Positions 22,403 to 35,999 are shown, counted from the stretch's first letter. The stretch: DNA of 64,000 nt from Cryptomeria japonica (GCF_030272615.1 NC_081410.1:260140437-260204436); one strand, 5' to 3'. Translations and numbers: made by a program. The notes: generated by a model not told the origin, from the letters alone.

Positions 22403-23865
22403 TGTAGACATATAAAAATGACCACTTTCCTAAGTGAATATTTAATATTCATTTTATTCTCATTCCTCTATTTAATTAAATTTAATTTAATTAAATCATT
22501 CACATTCATCTATTTGATTAAATAAGTTATTCAATTTATTTAATTAAATTCACCTAGGTCTTTCATATCCATTTAATTGAATAAATCACTTTATTTAATT
22601 AAATCCCCTTTCTACTCTTTTTAATTAAATTTGCATTTAATTAAATTGTTCACTTTAAATAAATAAATCTAATTTATTTATTCAAATCCCCCACTTGTAT
22701 TTATGCAAGTTGCATCTATTTTTGTTGAAATAAAACAATTTATTTTAAATTAAAATTACCCTCCATCCACATGCATTCTCCTACATCTCTCACTTGTCTC
22801 CTAAACCCCTTCTAGATTCTTCTAATCACTTCTAAATTAGCTTAACCCATCTACTAAATATTGTCACGTCCCTAAACAAATGGAAGTCACTTCTCAAACC
22901 CTCAAATCTTTGAAAACCATTAAAGGCTTTATGTCTTCAACAAGTTAACCTTGAAAGTCTTCCAAACCATTAATGGTTAACTCAACCCTCTTGCATAATT
23001 AGATACTTTCTCTCTAACTTAACTCTCATCTAACCCAAGGGTCTCATCAAGCATTCATTGCTTTGACCATGGTTATTCCTTTAACCCTTACACAAGAGTT
23101 TATCCTTTGAGTAAAAGCTTTATCCAATGGGTAATCCTACCCTAACCTTAACCCTTACCTCCTAAGGTAACCATGAGGTCTTCTCAAGCATTTAATACTT
23201 CTTACATCTCCTCTCAAGTAGTCTTATTTTGACAGTTGTCACCATTTCATTGGTGAGAATTGAGTGCATGGATTGATAACTTTCAATCCTAGCCCTTGAT
23301 AAGATTATCCAATCTTGACCATCCATTTCCCTATTTTTCCTATAAATAGAGCCCTCACTCTCTCATTCTCATATCCAAGTCTTTAGCAGCACACTTATAG
23401 GCATTTTACTAAGCATATCTAGTCATTTTATCAAGCATTTAGTCTCTCTTTGAATAGAAATAATCTAATAAATATTTTAGAAGCATTTCTATTATCATAA
23501 ATAATCATATTAAGCTAGTGTATCATGTTAGGATAGTTCTTTTACTAATCCTTTCATCTTATCATCATATACATGCTAGTTTAATTCATGTTTGTTAATA
23601 TCATGCACATTTAGGATTGCATTCATGGTAGATTAATCAAACATCCCTCATTCTCATGATTGTCATCCTTAAGTCACTTTGCTCAGTGATCTGAGAGAAA
23701 AGGCATTGGCTTGAGGGGTCTTGTGAGATAGAGAATAATGGAACATCCCTTGGGAAGTTGAGTTATTCCAAATAACTCCATAACTTGCACCAAGAGTCCC
23801 ATTGATGTGTGGACTTATCCTGAATTCGTATTTTCCATTTCATCGCACCATTTTTCCTGCACACA
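22403..23865 (+). repeat. 5' LTR of Tat-2
   Basis: 1463 bp from TGTAGACATATAAAAATG to CCTGCACACA. Homology to the Tat solo LTR at 10129-11572 (on the minus strand) supports both ends. Its opening is also similar to the PMD-element LTR (TGTAGACACCTAAAAATG). Much of the first third is AT-rich TTAATTAAAT-type sequence. Confidence 0.75.
23341..23348 (+). promoter_or_regulatory. TATA box of the Tat-2 LTR
   Basis: CCTATAAATAGAGCCC, identical to that of the solo LTR and about 940 bp from the LTR start. Confidence 0.7.
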
Positions 23866-23869
23866 TTTC

Positions 23870-23887
23870 TAGTGCCCACCATGGGAC
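23870..23887 (+). promoter_or_regulatory. Probable primer-binding site of Tat-2
   Basis: TAGTGCCCACCATGGGAC lies four bases after the proposed LTR end and differs by one base from a TGG-starting primer site. The tRNA is not identified. Confidence 0.45.
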
Positions 23888-23952
23888 ATAATCCCATTTA
23901 TCAAATCATTTTTGATGCAGGACTAACTTTGCAGGTACATGGAAAACTTGAA

Positions 23953-24210
23953 TTAGCGCGTGGATACCATCCTCTAGCACATTCAGACTATTCTTTGGCG
24001 CATACCACTCACTGTTTAGCACTTTGATACCATGCTTTAGCGCATCCCACCTTAACCTTAGCACATAAGCACTTCTGCTAATTCATGTAAGCCCCAGCGC
24101 TTTAAAACATCAGTGCAATGCATCCATGCAATAGCGTAGCGCATCTAGGTTTTCGGCTAGCGCATTGGTTCCATTCTGTAGCGCATCTGGTCTGTAGATT
24201 AGTGCATAGC
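23953..24210 (+). repeat. AGCGCAT phrase array, cluster 1 (Tat-2 leader)
   Basis: About a dozen copies of a short core (T)TAGCGCAT or close variants (TAGCACAT, GGCGCATA, TAGTGCAT), mostly spaced about 20-25 bp with unrelated sequence between them, starting just after the primer site. The same core forms clusters at 25716-26082 and 43620-43986. Confidence 0.8.
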
Positions 24211-25715
24211 AGACATAGAGAGAAAAACAAAATTGTAACAGAGACAAAAAATTAGACTTGTAGAAGTCCACCTTGAAAAATTTTATTGCTAATTGGTTTT
24301 TATTGCAGGTCACTAATGTTTGTTTGCAAGGTTGGGAGATTTTCTTTTACTAAGTTTAGGCTTTTGATTGAATTTTTTTTATTTCTAACTTTGTTAAGTT
24401 AGTTATTTGAAGTTTTCTTCATTTCCTTATTTGGTAAAATTGAACTCATTTTCCTTTTGGGGTAACTTAAAAACACCAACAAACAAAACTTTACCTTGCT
24501 TTCATAGGAAGAGAAAACACTTCATTTTGGGGTTTAAAAAGAACAAGATAAACTTTCCTTTTGCAAAATTCTAAAATGAATCTCACCATCCTTTGGTGTC
24601 TAAAAGGATCCATTTCATTTTCTTGCATAAGTTAAATAACCTCATTTTTTTTCAAGTTCTAGATAAAGCAAAAGAGGGAAATCCTTCCCCTATCGAATTC
24701 ATTTTGTTGACCATATTGAAGAATTTGCTTTATTGACCAGGACTTCATTACTTAGATTAAAAAATCACTGATTTGAAAGTTAAAAAGAACACCATGCCTT
24801 TTTGGAGCAACATCTCCCAATAGACTTAGCAAACAATTGAATTGTAAGATTAAAAAGAATCATTTTGTGTCTTGTCTCGAAAGTGGAAGGTATATGATCT
24901 CCCCTTAATTGGGTGACCAAAAAGCCAAACCACTCTTAAAGCTTTCTTTACTTCAAGAATTTTAAGTCCTTTATCAAGTATGCCCTCCCAAGTTTCTCTT
25001 AGAGCACCATTTAAATGGTCAGTGAGAGGGGAATGACCTAAGTGGAAAACGGCTTTATCGCCAAGTGTTCCAACCCACTATAATCAAAAGTGGAGGGTGA
25101 CGAAAAATCACTTCATTAATTTTGTTCACCGATTAGCCTTCCCCCAATATCTTTACGATACGTAAAGCCTTTGTTCTAAAGGTTGGGATGCCTCCCGAGG
25201 GAGTTTATCACTGAAGATAGAACATGAAGCTTGATTACGAACCTTAGAAATAGAAACCTTGAGCTGAGTCAGTATCCAAACATCCTCAATATCATAGTGC
25301 AAGGATGGGGAAGAATCCACCCCCAAGATTACTCACCATATATCTCCCAAGATAGCTACTCAATTGTGAAGCAATTCACTTTGGGTTAATTTCTGGCAAA
25401 AGGCAAAAACAAGGGCGCCCCTAAGGGGTGACACGGTTGTTTGAGCTGACAAAGTATAGAGACTAGTGGGCTATGGTATTTTTTATGACCTTTGAATAAA
25501 GAATCTATCTGAATTGCATTATTTGTATCCAAACCTATGAAAACATTGGAGATTTGAACACATCCTCGTAGAACATACACTCTTTGTTTAGAATAGGCAA
25601 AAATAGTTGTCTTTTTCATGTTGTGTTTGCATTTTATACTTCAGAAAATCATCCATCAAAGTTGAAAAAGTGTTAAAAATTTCCAGAAAAACCAAAAACA
25701 AGACAAATAGAGTAG
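24211..25715 (+). other. Tat-2 leader between phrase arrays
   Basis: Non-coding. It contains TTAAAAAGAAC-type motifs (for example 24534-24544 and 24779-24789) shared with the Tat-1 leader. The rest has no recognised feature. Confidence 0.5.
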
Positions 25716-26082
25716 TTTAGCACGTAGCAGCAATATCCTAGCACATCTGAGTCAAACTTTAGCGCATTAAAGCTTAAACTTAGTGCATTCATTCTCAAAA
25801 CTAGCGCATAACCATCTGAACATTTGGCAACTTCTCATTAGCGCTCTTAGGCACCATATTAGTGCATTGAAGCATCAGCCTAGCGCATTGGGGGCAAACT
25901 ATAGCACTTTGGGTCTAAACATTAGCGCTTATTGAGCACATATTAGCGCATAACCATTCATGTCATAGAAAAATTCAAAACTCTATTTTAGCACGTAGCA
26001 CAAGCAGCTTAGCGCATTGGTGGCTTTAAATAGCGCATCTGAGGCAAACTTTAGAGCATCCAGTCCCTGTCTTAGCACATAG
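25716..26082 (+). repeat. AGCGCAT phrase array, cluster 2 (unit 1)
   Basis: Repeated cores such as TTTAGCGCATTAAAG, CTAGCGCATAACCATC and CTTAGCGCATTGG, with variants TAGCACAT and TAGTGCAT, at about 20-25 bp spacing. It is duplicated as cluster 3 at 43620-43986. Confidence 0.85.
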
Positions 26083-27405
26083 GTAAAACTGAGAAAAATA
26101 GAGAGAAAAACTGAGCATTCTTGAAAAAAATTATCATCAGTTTCGAATACCCTTTTGGATCTTCAGTCGACCTTATCAGGCAAAAATTGAGTCAAAATGA
26201 CAAAAAATATTCCAAATAATCAAAACAAGTCATTCTTAGAACAACAGTTGTCAGAATCCAAAACTAGCTAAGGATAACACTTTCTCTTATCAAAATCAGG
26301 TAACATCATCATATTGATCAACAGGTCTGCCAATTAAATCTACCAATTAAATGGATTCCATCAACAAAACATACCTGGTTTAAACCTAAGTTGTCAAATC
26401 GAGTCTCCATATTGGGAAGCTCTTATTCCATATCATTTGACGCACTTTGTCATGGGGGGCTGTGAGGCCCTACCCCTACTCATCTAGCATTTCTGTTATT
26501 TTTATGATGAGACTACAATGGATGCTTTATTTTATTTCATTATGGATTTTGAACTTATATGATTCCATGATTTGGATAACATTGATGTATATTGATGCTT
26601 CATTTTTATGCATTATGGATATGAAACTTTATATGATGCTAGAATGGAATTACTTCGAGATGATGTATGTCATTATTGGATTTGCAAGACTTTATTATGA
26701 TGATAGAAATAGGATGCATATATTATGAATGGATCAAAATTATGAGGATCATGATAATTGCTTATGTGGATTAATTGGGATATATGAGATATTGTTTTAT
26801 TAATATCAATTGTATACAGAGTGTTTGATGTGTATTCAAATTCATGTGTTTAATAATATATGTGGTTATTTGGAAATTACTAATGTGTAAATTGAGATGC
26901 ATAGGAAAATTATCCATGTGACCATGGAAATATTATGGAGAACCAAACCTAGACCTATGTACGTTTGTAAGCCAGGGGTTGTCTATTTGGAGAGACAACA
27001 CCCCGTTTGTATCATATTTTATTTGTGAAAGTAAATGATGCATGTGTGTTAAATTGATTTTATTAATTTGTGTAAATCCAACAAGAGACAAATTCCATGT
27101 GTAATTTTATAATGTATTTTTTTGTGTCACTTGACACATGTGCTAATTAGTGTCATTGATTTTGACTTGTCTCTTGGAGGGAGTTTGTTTCTACCGAAGC
27201 CCATTCCATACATTTGAGTGTGGTCCCAAATTTACCTTGGGTAGGGAGTCTTGGGAGTGGTCAACTCAGGTTTGACCCGTAGGTTAACTTCAGTTGGGTT
27301 TCTAAGGGGTCAAATGGACTCCTAGGGTTAGTTTTAGGGCTTTTCCAAAGGTCCAAAGGGTATAACTATGGGTTAGGGGTATTTTTAAGCATGTGACTAC
27401 TCCCA

Positions 27406-28333
27406 TGTCATGCCCAAAATTTAGGGCAAAAACGGAACAAATTTTTTTTTAAAAAGGGATACTAATTTAATTTAAAAGCACACTCTTGCGACAAGCGCTA
27501 GAGAAAATTCCATTAATAAGTTCGAGCTCATTCTGAAACGAACGAAGCATCGACAATCAGTTATATTCTAATCGCGGAAAACCTACTGGTTTAAATTTTA
27601 TCTCCGAAAGATATTTAATTAATAGTTTTGTTAAATTATTCATACTAGAAGTATTAGGAGAGATATTTTAATTTATCCTCCAATATGACTTTATAGTCTT
27701 TTTAATTCTTTTATATTTCTCTTTATAATTTAACCAAAGTTAAAATCAGGATTAAATAAATATATACATATATACATAATTGTTTATGCATATATTTATA
27801 TATTTAAAATTTAATTACTTATACAAAAATGCTCAAATTCATACATTTATATACATATATATATAATTTCCATATGTATTTATGGAAACATATATATATG
27901 TATATTTAACTAAACTGGTAAATAATTTAATTATTATTTTAATTAACATTAACCTGCCCTAACCTCCACTCGGTTAGGGTTTTAAACCCTTTATATTATT
28001 ATATTTTTTTTTTAACTGCTAAACTTCATGGCCGGGCCGAAGCCCTTGGCGACCATGAATTCCATTAATATTTTAATGCAGGTCACGGGGGAGCGAAACG
28101 GGTCCGGCCGCGTGCGCGCCACTGTGTGAGCGCACAGTGGGCGCCGCTGCTCCACTGTGTGCCCACACAGTGGGCGCCGCTGGCGGCACCACTGTGTGGC
28201 CACACAGTGGGCGCCGCGCGGACGTCCATTGTGCGTACGCACAGAGGAGCCCACGGGGACCCCTAAACTTCGTTTTAGATTTTTTTTTTTTAAATTAAAT
28301 TTTTTTTAATTAAAATACATAATAATATTTATA

Positions 28334-28371
<38 letters not shown>

Positions 28372-31069
28372 AATAACTTAAATAAGCATAGTAAAAATAA
28401 AAATGAAATTTATTTCAATATAAATTATATAAGGTTTTTTTTTTTGAAGAGAATTTTACATACAAAATTCTAAACTAATATAATAAAGAAAAAGATAACA
28501 TTAAGTTTAATCTAAAATAGAAATATATATTTTTATATATATATATATAAATTCATTTATAAAGCTAGCTTTTAAATCAATGTTAACAAAAATACAATTC
28601 AAAGTATTTTATAAAGATACATTATACTTTTTTCTGGAAATAAATAAATCCATTTATATATTCTTTTTTTTTTAAAATAGAATATTTACTTAAAACAACT
28701 TTTTTTATAAAAAAAATGCATAGAAATCTTTCAACAACAATAATCTTTTATTTGCCACAAGTGAAATATAATTAAAGTCAAAATGAAAAAAACCAATCTT
28801 TTATTTCTTTCCATAATACAAGAAGCTTTTTGCATGCAACACAATTTAAACCCTTTTTTTTTTTTTATAAACCCGAAGTAGAAATAACAAGCTTTTCTTC
28901 CTTTAAAACATTTCTAAAATATTCTACCAAATTTACAGAATGATTTCTCTGAACAGTCACAACATTAAGATTTCAAGTCTACTATTACAAATTTCAACTT
29001 GCTTCTCCTTTCTCTTGAATTTGAGGCATTCATTTACAACAACTTTAAACATACATCTGCAACTGAATTCAAATATCTTCAAATACAATCTTCTGAATAT
29101 CTTTCATGAATCCTATCCTCTTTCTTCCGAATTTCCTGCATAATAGAAAACACAAACTGACCACAGAGTGCTCACCTCCCAGCCCAGGCTAACTGGTAGC
29201 CACCCCCGAGCTCGGAGAACCAATTCCTAGACGGGTACAAACAGGCAAACACAAAGAAACACAAAGCATACAAATATTCCAGACACATTCCCAACCTGGC
29301 TTTCACAGCACCACACTCTGGTGGTGAACATTTTCAAGGGTGGTAGTGGACCAAATACCCTGAGGAGAATTCTGCAAGTATGAAATAACAAGAAGCCACC
29401 TCATGGCACAAATAAAATATCAAATCTCAACCCCATAATCCTTATGCCCCCCAAAGGCATTCTAGCCTTATAACCCTCCTTATGACCCCCATTGCACAAA
29501 CAGGCCATGCAGCAAGGGTCACACAAAGATCCCTTGTGATCGCTCTCTAAAGAGAGTCTCTCACTCGAGGGCCGTCACTGCTACCACCCTCAAGATCCTC
29601 TTCTCTCCCAAGAGAAAGAGAGATCTTGAGAAAACTCCCAAAACACATTCATTCATAAAACAAAACCAAAAGATTTTCAAACTTTCATTTTCAAGAATAC
29701 AGATTTTCTTATTCAACAACTTTCAGAAATAAACAAAAAACAGGTCATTAAAAGTAAAAATGAAACCAACCTTAATCTGCCCAAAGGTTATAATGATATC
29801 TGAAGAAGAGCTGCCCAATCCACAATTCTTTATTTTCCTTAATCAATTTCTTTATCCCATAACATTATTTTTCTTCCAAATTTTCTTCTGTCTCCAAAAA
29901 TGGAGAGTGGGTGATTAACCAGCTATTCCCCAAAAATCTTCCTTAAGAAGCTCACTCACTGAGTTCTCACGGGATTCTAAAAAAAAATCAACAAAAAGAA
30001 GGAAGAAAGCAAAAATGCAAAAAAAAAACTTTCCTTCCAAGAGGGAAAATCTTGATTTGATTTTCACTTCAATTTTCAATTTTCGCTCAACCCAAAAAAG
30101 CCAATTTTTAAAGCGTTAAAAAGATCATAATAAAGTAGAAACTTGCCTAAAATTACCCCTAACCCCTAGGTATACCTTATGGGCTTCAGGAAACCCTAAT
30201 AAACTACCCCTAGGTGTTCATTTAACCCATTTTAAACCCCTCTGAAGTTTATTTTCGGGTCAAACATAAGTTGACCACTCCAAATATTATATTCTCAAAA
30301 TATCTTTTTGACAACACATTATTTTATTTAAAACTAATAATAATTAACACTTTCCCATCAAGAGACAAGATAAAATATTTAAATTTAAATCCACACATGT
30401 GTCAAGTGACACTAATAAAATACTTTTACAAAATAAACATGAAATTGTCTCTTGAGGTTTTTACACACAAAAAATTTAAATAACACATAACACACATGCA
30501 GCATATACTGATACGAATAAAATACCACACAAACGGGGTGTTGTCTCTCCAAATAGACAAACCCTGGCTTTACGAACATACATAAGTCTAGGTTTGATTC
30601 TCCGTAATTTTCCATGGTCACATGGTAAATTTCCTGCGCATCTCAATTTACACATTAGTACTCCCAAATATTCATATAAAATATAATTCAATAATATAAC
30701 AATGCACATCATTACTTGCATACAATTTCCATCTGCACAGATTGAATACATCTTTTGTCAAGCAAATTCACATAAGCAATTTTCATCCCAATTCACATAA
30801 ACTAAACATACATCATAGTTCTATATTCAAAGTAAAGTCCTGCAAATTCATTAACGACATCTATCATTGCAATATCATTCTATCTAATAATCATGTAGTG
30901 TTGTATCTCATAAAGCATGTAAGTAAAACATCAATTCATAGCAATGTTATCCAATATCCTGAAATCATATAATTTCTAAGTCTCAAAAAAGCATCAAAAC
31001 AGAGTATCTGTAGTAGTCTAAAATATAAAATCCAGTGAATGTCAAATTGAGTCGAGGTGAGGCCTCACA
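27406..31069 (-). repeat. 3' LTR of the Tekay-like chromovirus
   Basis: 3664 bp, about 190 bp shorter than the 5' LTR. The difference is accounted for by two missing hairpin units at 28119-28247 and shorter AT repeats. The reading frames seen in it recur in the other LTR and have no protein-like character. Confidence 0.95.
28119..28247. repeat. GC-rich hairpin array, 4 units
   Basis: Four 22-bp near-palindromes (28119-28140, 28152-28173, 28189-28210, 28226-28247) of the form CCACTGTGTG NN CACACAGTGG, separated by GCGCCGC-type spacers, in otherwise AT-rich LTR. They correspond to units 1, 2, 3 and 6 of the other LTR. Confidence 0.9.
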
Positions 31070-31081
31070 TCCTCCCCCTCT
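31070..31081 (-). promoter_or_regulatory. Polypurine tract of the chromovirus
   Basis: The minus strand reads AGAGGGGGAGGA directly before the 3' LTR. It overlaps the pol stop codon TAG (31082-31080). Confidence 0.85.
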
Positions 31082-33614
31082 AGGCATGAACTTCCTCCTG
31101 GAGTTCATCAAAGAGGTGAGGGTACTCTGATCTCATACGTGCTGCGTCCTCCCATGAAGCCGTAACCTCATCATAACAATCCCACTGGACCCTAACCTGG
31201 TCCAGCTCTCGACCTCGAAGGGCCAATGTCCGGCGTGCCAAAATGCGAATGGGCTCCAAAGCTAGCTGCCCGTCCGACTCCACCTGCAAGGCATCCCAAT
31301 CTAAAAGGTGAGACTCATCATAGATATACTTTCTCAAAACTGAAACATGAAACACATCGTGGATGCGTGACAGGCTAGGTGGCAAAGCTAAACGGTAGGC
31401 AACTGGGCCTATCCTCTCCAGAATCTCAAAAGGTCCTACAAAGCGAGGTGCGAGCTTAGAACCCTTTCCGTAACGGATCGGACTCTTATGCGGTCGCACT
31501 CTCAAGAAAACTCTGTCTCCAACCAAGTAACTACGGTCAATCCTCTTTGCATCGGCATACTTCTTCTGTCTATCCTGAGCCTCTCTGAGACGCTGCCTAA
31601 TCAAATCCACCTGCTGTTCCATATCTCGAACTAACTCAGGACCAATAGCAACTCTATCCTCTATGCGAGCCCAACTCAAGGGTGTCCTGCAAGGCCTGCC
31701 GTATAATGCCTGGTAGGGTGGCATTCCCAAAGAAGTGTGATGCCCATTGTTATAGGCAAACTCCACTAAAGGAAGATACTCCTCCCACCGGGTCTGATGA
31801 TCCATGACGTACATACGAAGCATATCCTCTAACACCTGATTGACTCTCTCTGTCTGACCATCTGTCTCCGGGTGATACGCTGTACTGAAATTGAGCTTTG
31901 TGCCCATAGCTTCCTGTAATGACTTCCAAAAGGTAGAAGTGAAAAGAGAATCCCTATCAGAAATAATCTTGCGGGGTACGCCATGTAGTCTAACAATATC
32001 TCGCAAGAACACCTGTGCTACTGTAGGTGCTGTGAATGTAGTACGAACTGGTGAAAAGTGAGCTACTTTGGTCAGCTTGTCAACTGTCACCAAGATAGCA
32101 TCATGGCGACGAGAAGACATAGGGAGACCAATGATGAAATCCATGGATATAGTATCCCACTTCCACTCTGGTATAGCATGAGACTGAAGCAACCCACCTG
32201 GATGGCGGTGCTCCGCCTTTACCCTCTGACACTCGAGACACCGAGCTACTATCTCAGCAATGAGCTGCCGCATTCCCGGCCAATGATACAACTGCCTCAA
32301 GTCTGCATGCAACTTCTTAACCCCGGGATGCGCAGCATAAGGAGCTCTATGAGCTTCCGAGACAATGAACTCTCGCAACCCTCCGGAGGAAGGTACATAA
32401 ATGCGCCCTTTGTGGCGTAATAGTCTATCGGACTCCAAGGAATAATCCACATATTTCCCTTCTAGAGTGACCTGAGAACGTAATACCTGACAAACCTCTG
32501 CATACCATCCATCCTCAGATAAGTGCCGAAGTATACGGTCCCTCAAGTCTGTGCCCATGGATATGGTGCAAACCTCATGATGTCTCCTACTCAGGGCATC
32601 TGCAACTACATTTTCCTTTCCCTTGATGTAGTGAACATCAAAATCATATTCGCACAAAAACTCCATCCATCTCCTCTGACGTGCATTAAGGTTCGGCTGA
32701 GTGAAGATATACTGAAGACTCTGATGATCTGAATGCAACTCAAAGTGATGTCCTAAAAGGAAGTGTCTCCACCTCACAAGTGCATGCACTACTGCTGCGA
32801 GCTCAAGGTCGTGAGTGGGATAATTAAGTTCATGAGTCTTAAGTTTCCTAGACTCGAAAGCTATGGCCTTACCACCTTGCATAAGAACTGCCCCTAAACC
32901 CTCTAAGGAAGCATCGGTACAAACCATGAAATCAGCTGAAGGATCTGGTACAACAAGGATAGGAGCGCTAGTAAGTGCCTTTTTGAGTTCCTGAAAGGCC
33001 TTCTCGCACTTCTCTGTCCATTCAAACTTCTTCCCTTTACGCTGAAGAGAGGTAATAGGGTGTGCGACTCTGGAGAAACCTTCGACAAAACGTCGGTAAT
33101 ATCCTGCTAAACCCATAAAACTCCTGACCTCTGTCACACTGGTAGGCGCTGGCCAATCCATAATAGCCCTAATCTTTGATGGGTCCAGTGAGATCCCATC
33201 ACCGGAAATAACATGTCCAAGGTACTTGACCTCAGATCGAAAGAAAGCACACTTCGATAGGCTGCCAAACAACTGGTTATCTCGCAAACACTGCAATACC
33301 TGTTTCAGGTGCTCCTCATGCTCCTTCTCATTCCGAGAATATATCAATATATCATCGAGGAACACAATAACAAAACGGTCCAGAAAGGTACGGAACACCC
33401 CATTCATGAGACTCATAAAAACTGTTGGGGCATTCGTAAGTCCAAAGGGGACTACGGTGAACTCATAGTGACCATATCTAGTGCGAAATGCGGTCTTGTG
33501 GATATCACTTTCCACTATTCTCAACTGATGGTATCCTGACTTTAGATCTATTTTGGAAAAGACTTTGGCACCCTGAAGCTGGTCAAATAAATCATCAATT
33601 CTGGGCAAGGGATA
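31080..33614 (-). CDS. Chromovirus pol: RT, RNase H, integrase, chromodomain
   Basis: Continuous frame after the TGA at 33617-33615; the track-style start at 33608 is a TTG inside RT, not a real start. [15 protein letters not shown] and the catalytic FLDDILIYS (about 33360-33335). RNase [15 protein letters not shown], and [11 protein letters not shown] at its end. Integrase: zinc region [20 protein letters not shown]...CLECQR, then core MDFIIGLP (Asp), [10 protein letters not shown] (Asp) and [13 protein letters not shown] (Glu). The C-terminal region with [15 protein letters not shown] and [17 protein letters not shown] is a divergent chromodomain of the Tekay/Del type, expected to guide integration into heterochromatin. 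All catalytic residues are present. Confidence 0.93.
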   Translation of the reverse strand, partial: YPLPRIDDLFDQLQGAKVFSKIDLKSGYHQLRIVESDIHKTAFRTRYGHYEFTVVPFGLTNAPTVFMSLMNGVFRTFLDRFVIVFLDDILIYSRNEKEHEEHLKQVLQCLRDNQLFGSLSKCAFFRSEVKYLGHVISGDGISLDPSKIRAIMDWPAPTSVTEVRSFMGLAGYYRRFVEGFSRVAHPITSLQRKGKKFEWTEKCEKAFQELKKALTSAPILVVPDPSADFMVCTDASLEGLGAVLMQGGKAIAFESRKLKTHELNYPTHDLELAAVVHALVRWRHFLLGHHFELHSDHQSLQYIFTQPNLNARQRRWMEFLCEYDFDVHYIKGKENVVADALSRRHHEVCTISMGTDLRDRILRHLSEDGWYAEVCQVLRSQVTLEGKYVDYSLESDRLLRHKGRIYVPSSGGLREFIVSEAHRAPYAAHPGVKKLHADLRQLYHWPGMRQLIAEIVARCLECQRVKAEHRHPGGLLQSHAIPEWKWDTISMDFIIGLPMSSRRHDAILVTVDKLTKVAHFSPVRTTFTAPTVAQVFLRDIVRLHGVPRKIISDRDSLFTSTFWKSLQEAMGTKLNFSTAYHPETDGQTERVNQVLEDMLRMYVMDHQTRWEEYLPLVEFAYNNGHHTSLGMPPYQALYGRPCRTPLSWARIEDRVAIGPELVRDMEQQVDLIRQRLREAQDRQKKYADAKRIDRSYLVGDRVFLRVRPHKSPIRYGKGSKLAPRFVGPFEILERIGPVAYRLALPPSLSRIHDVFHVSVLRKYIYDESHLLDWDALQVESDGQLALEPIRILARRTLALRGRELDQVRVQWDCYDEVTASWEDAARMRSEYPHLFDELQEEVHA

Positions 33615-35846
33615 TCAGTTCTTGATGGTTACTTTATTTAGCTGTCGGTAATCCATACACAATCGGAGAGATCCATCCTTCTTCTTAACGAAGATAACTG
33701 GTGCACCCCACGGGGATACGCTAGGATGGATATGACCCTTCTCAAGAAGTTCCTCAAGCTGAATTTTAAGTTCATTAAGCTCATTTGTGGTCATTCTATA
33801 AGGTGCTCTGGAAACTGGCTCGGCTCCTGGTACTAGGTCTATATGAAAATCAATCTCTTTGCGGGGAGGCATTCCCGGTAACTCTGAAGGAAATACATCT
33901 GAATATCCCTGAAGGATAGGATGGTCATCGAGCGATGCTTCTTTTTCCTCCTCTTCTCCTCTGTCACTGATAGTGATAGCAAAAAGCTGACATCCCTTCC
34001 GCATGCTCCACTTGAGCTGCATTGCGGAGATCATACGAAGAGACACGGGCCTCTGAATCCCGGTGATAACTATGGGCGAACCATGATCATCCTCACACTC
34101 GATCTTTTTCAGGCGGCAATCCATCTTGGCTCTGTGGGCATAAAGCCAATCCATGCCAAGTACGATTCCATAAGATCCAAGTGGAGTCACTCTAAGGTCT
34201 ACTACAGTGGTGGTCTTGCCAATCTGCAACTGACATGCCCTAACTTCTGATTCCACTGACACTCTAGCCCCTGAAGCTAATTCCACTTCCCAACTGACAC
34301 CCTGCCTAGTTGCCACTAGCCCGCAACGCTCCACAACCAATGGAGATATAAAGGAGTCAGTAGCTCCTGAATCAAACAAAATAGATACATTGTTACCTCT
34401 GATTATACCTGAAGATTCGATAACCGTGGCCTGATGGTCGGCCTGGCGGTTGTCAAACACTGCGAATACTCTATGGGACCTGCCCATATCACCAACTGTC
34501 GGCTCTGAAGCGGCCATCCGTTGACTCCCTGCTACCTGTCCCTGAGGGCAATCCCTCGCCAAGTGCCCCATGACTCCACAAGTAAAGCAAGCACCCCGTG
34601 CCTGGAACTGGGCACCCTGAGGCCTAGAAAATCCCTGACCTCCTGTCCTACTGGATCCGCTGTACCCACCCCTGGAGGACTGCTGAGTCCCCGCCGGCTG
34701 TGTGTACTGCCCCTGTGCTCTCTGATCACGTTTCTGTCCCTGAGTCTGCCACTGCTTGGGCTTGGAGCCCTGCGGATACTGTGGAGGCTTCTGCCTCTGG
34801 TTCTGTGGTGTCTGTTGTGGAGGAGGGGGTTTGGAGAACCCCTGAGAATTTCGGTTGTTCCCCTTCCAATGTGGTTTCTGGAACCCATAAGTCTGCGGTG
34901 CGGGATTTCGGTTCTGATACCGATCCCTATTGTCCTGTGGTCTAACCTGAATTTCCTCGGCAATCAGTGCCTTCTCTACAGCAACCCAAAGGCTCTCTGG
35001 AGCGGACATCCTAACAGGCCCGGCTATACCGGCATTCAATCCCCTGATGAAGCGGTTTACAAGAAGTTTCTCATCCTTTAGATAATCTACATAAGGCAAC
35101 AACTCAAAGAATTTACTCTCATACTGGGTTACTGACAAGCCTTTTTGTTGGAGATCATGAAATTCGTCTATACGACGCTGCCTGAAGTGCTCTGATAGGT
35201 ACCTCTCCCGGAACCTCTCGGTGAATATCTCCCAAGTGAGTGTATCAGGTACAAGTCCACGTTTGTACTCTTCCTGTCTCCACCAGGTGGAGGTTGTTCC
35301 TCTCAGAAGATGAACTGCAACACGTGCTTTCAAGTTGCTCTCATAAGAACGCAACGCAAAGCACCTCTCAAGACTCAGAAGCCATGCCTCGGCCTCTACT
35401 CCATCTGTAGAACCTCCGAAGGATGGTGGTTGGAGGCGCATGACCTCCCTGATGAGATCCCCTGGATCTCGACGACCTCTCTCAAAATAGACTGGTTCCA
35501 CCGCAGGAGGTGGTCCTGGCATATGCCCTGACTCTGGCTCATTACCACCCTGGCTCTCTACAGGAATCGGAGCTGGGCTCCTGCTCCGTTCTCTATCAAC
35601 AGATCTATGACTCCCAGAGTCATGACTCCTAACCGGAGGGTTCTCTGCAGGAATCCTTTCCTGAACAATGCCAATAAGATTCTGAATGGCTGCTAGAAGG
35701 TCACGGTTAGGTTCATTTGGCTGTTCGGGAGGTGCTCTTGGGTTCTCCTCTGGAACCGATGCCTCCCTCTCTTCCTCATCGCGAGCTAGGCGCTCACGTC
35801 TAGGACCCCGCCCGCGCTTGCGAGCTTGTCGCGTCAACGGAGGCAT
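33615..35846 (-). CDS. Chromovirus gag and protease, with start of RT
   Basis: The frame is open from 35912. I choose ATG 35846 ([12 protein letters not shown]) because the preceding residues are leader-like. Retrotrans_gag core at roughly residues 140-280 ([39 protein letters not shown]), then a Gln/Pro-rich linker, a CCHC knuckle [14 protein letters not shown] near residue 420, the protease DSGATDSF near residue 490, and the first part of RT ([15 protein letters not shown]). It ends at TGA 33617-33615, where a sense Arg codon (CGA) is expected before [10 protein letters not shown]. This is a single C-to-T change at a CpG, the only lesion I see in gag-pol. Confidence 0.92.
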   Translation of the reverse strand: MPPLTRQARKRGRGPRRERLARDEEEREASVPEENPRAPPEQPNEPNRDLLAAIQNLIGIVQERIPAENPPVRSHDSGSHRSVDRERSRSPAPIPVESQGGNEPESGHMPGPPPAVEPVYFERGRRDPGDLIREVMRLQPPSFGGSTDGVEAEAWLLSLERCFALRSYESNLKARVAVHLLRGTTSTWWRQEEYKRGLVPDTLTWEIFTERFRERYLSEHFRQRRIDEFHDLQQKGLSVTQYESKFFELLPYVDYLKDEKLLVNRFIRGLNAGIAGPVRMSAPESLWVAVEKALIAEEIQVRPQDNRDRYQNRNPAPQTYGFQKPHWKGNNRNSQGFSKPPPPQQTPQNQRQKPPQYPQGSKPKQWQTQGQKRDQRAQGQYTQPAGTQQSSRGGYSGSSRTGGQGFSRPQGAQFQARGACFTCGVMGHLARDCPQGQVAGSQRMAASEPTVGDMGRSHRVFAVFDNRQADHQATVIESSGIIRGNNVSILFDSGATDSFISPLVVERCGLVATRQGVSWEVELASGARVSVESEVRACQLQIGKTTTVVDLRVTPLGSYGIVLGMDWLYAHRAKMDCRLKKIECEDDHGSPIVITGIQRPVSLRMISAMQLKWSMRKGCQLFAITISDRGEEEEKEASLDDHPILQGYSDVFPSELPGMPPRKEIDFHIDLVPGAEPVSRAPYRMTTNELNELKIQLEELLEKGHIHPSVSPWGAPVIFVKKKDGSLRLCMDYRQLNKVTIKN

Positions 35847-35981
35847 CCTAAGAGGAAAATAATACAAAACAATTAATTTATTTCTTTTAGAATTAAATTT
35901 ATTTAAATCCAAAATTCCATTAACAAAATAATTTAAAATATTCTAAGGCGAAACGTAAGTGAGTAAGGCTCCTAGTGTGGA

Positions 35982-35999
35982 AACCTTGCTCTAATACCA
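35982..35999 (-). promoter_or_regulatory. Primer-binding site of the chromovirus
   Basis: The minus strand reads TGGTATTAGAGCAAGGTT three bases after the 5' LTR end. It matches the initiator tRNA-Met primer site with one substitution. Confidence 0.88.

Noticed and set aside
23953-24210. CRISPR-like spacing of the TAGCGCAT cores
   Set aside because: The cores are only 8-9 bp and degenerate, spacers are too short, and the context is a plant retroelement leader.
26447-26728. 93-codon ORF at the start of the solo LTR
   Set aside because: It crosses the LTR boundary, starts at a non-ATG-like context and is not conserved in the chromovirus LTRs.
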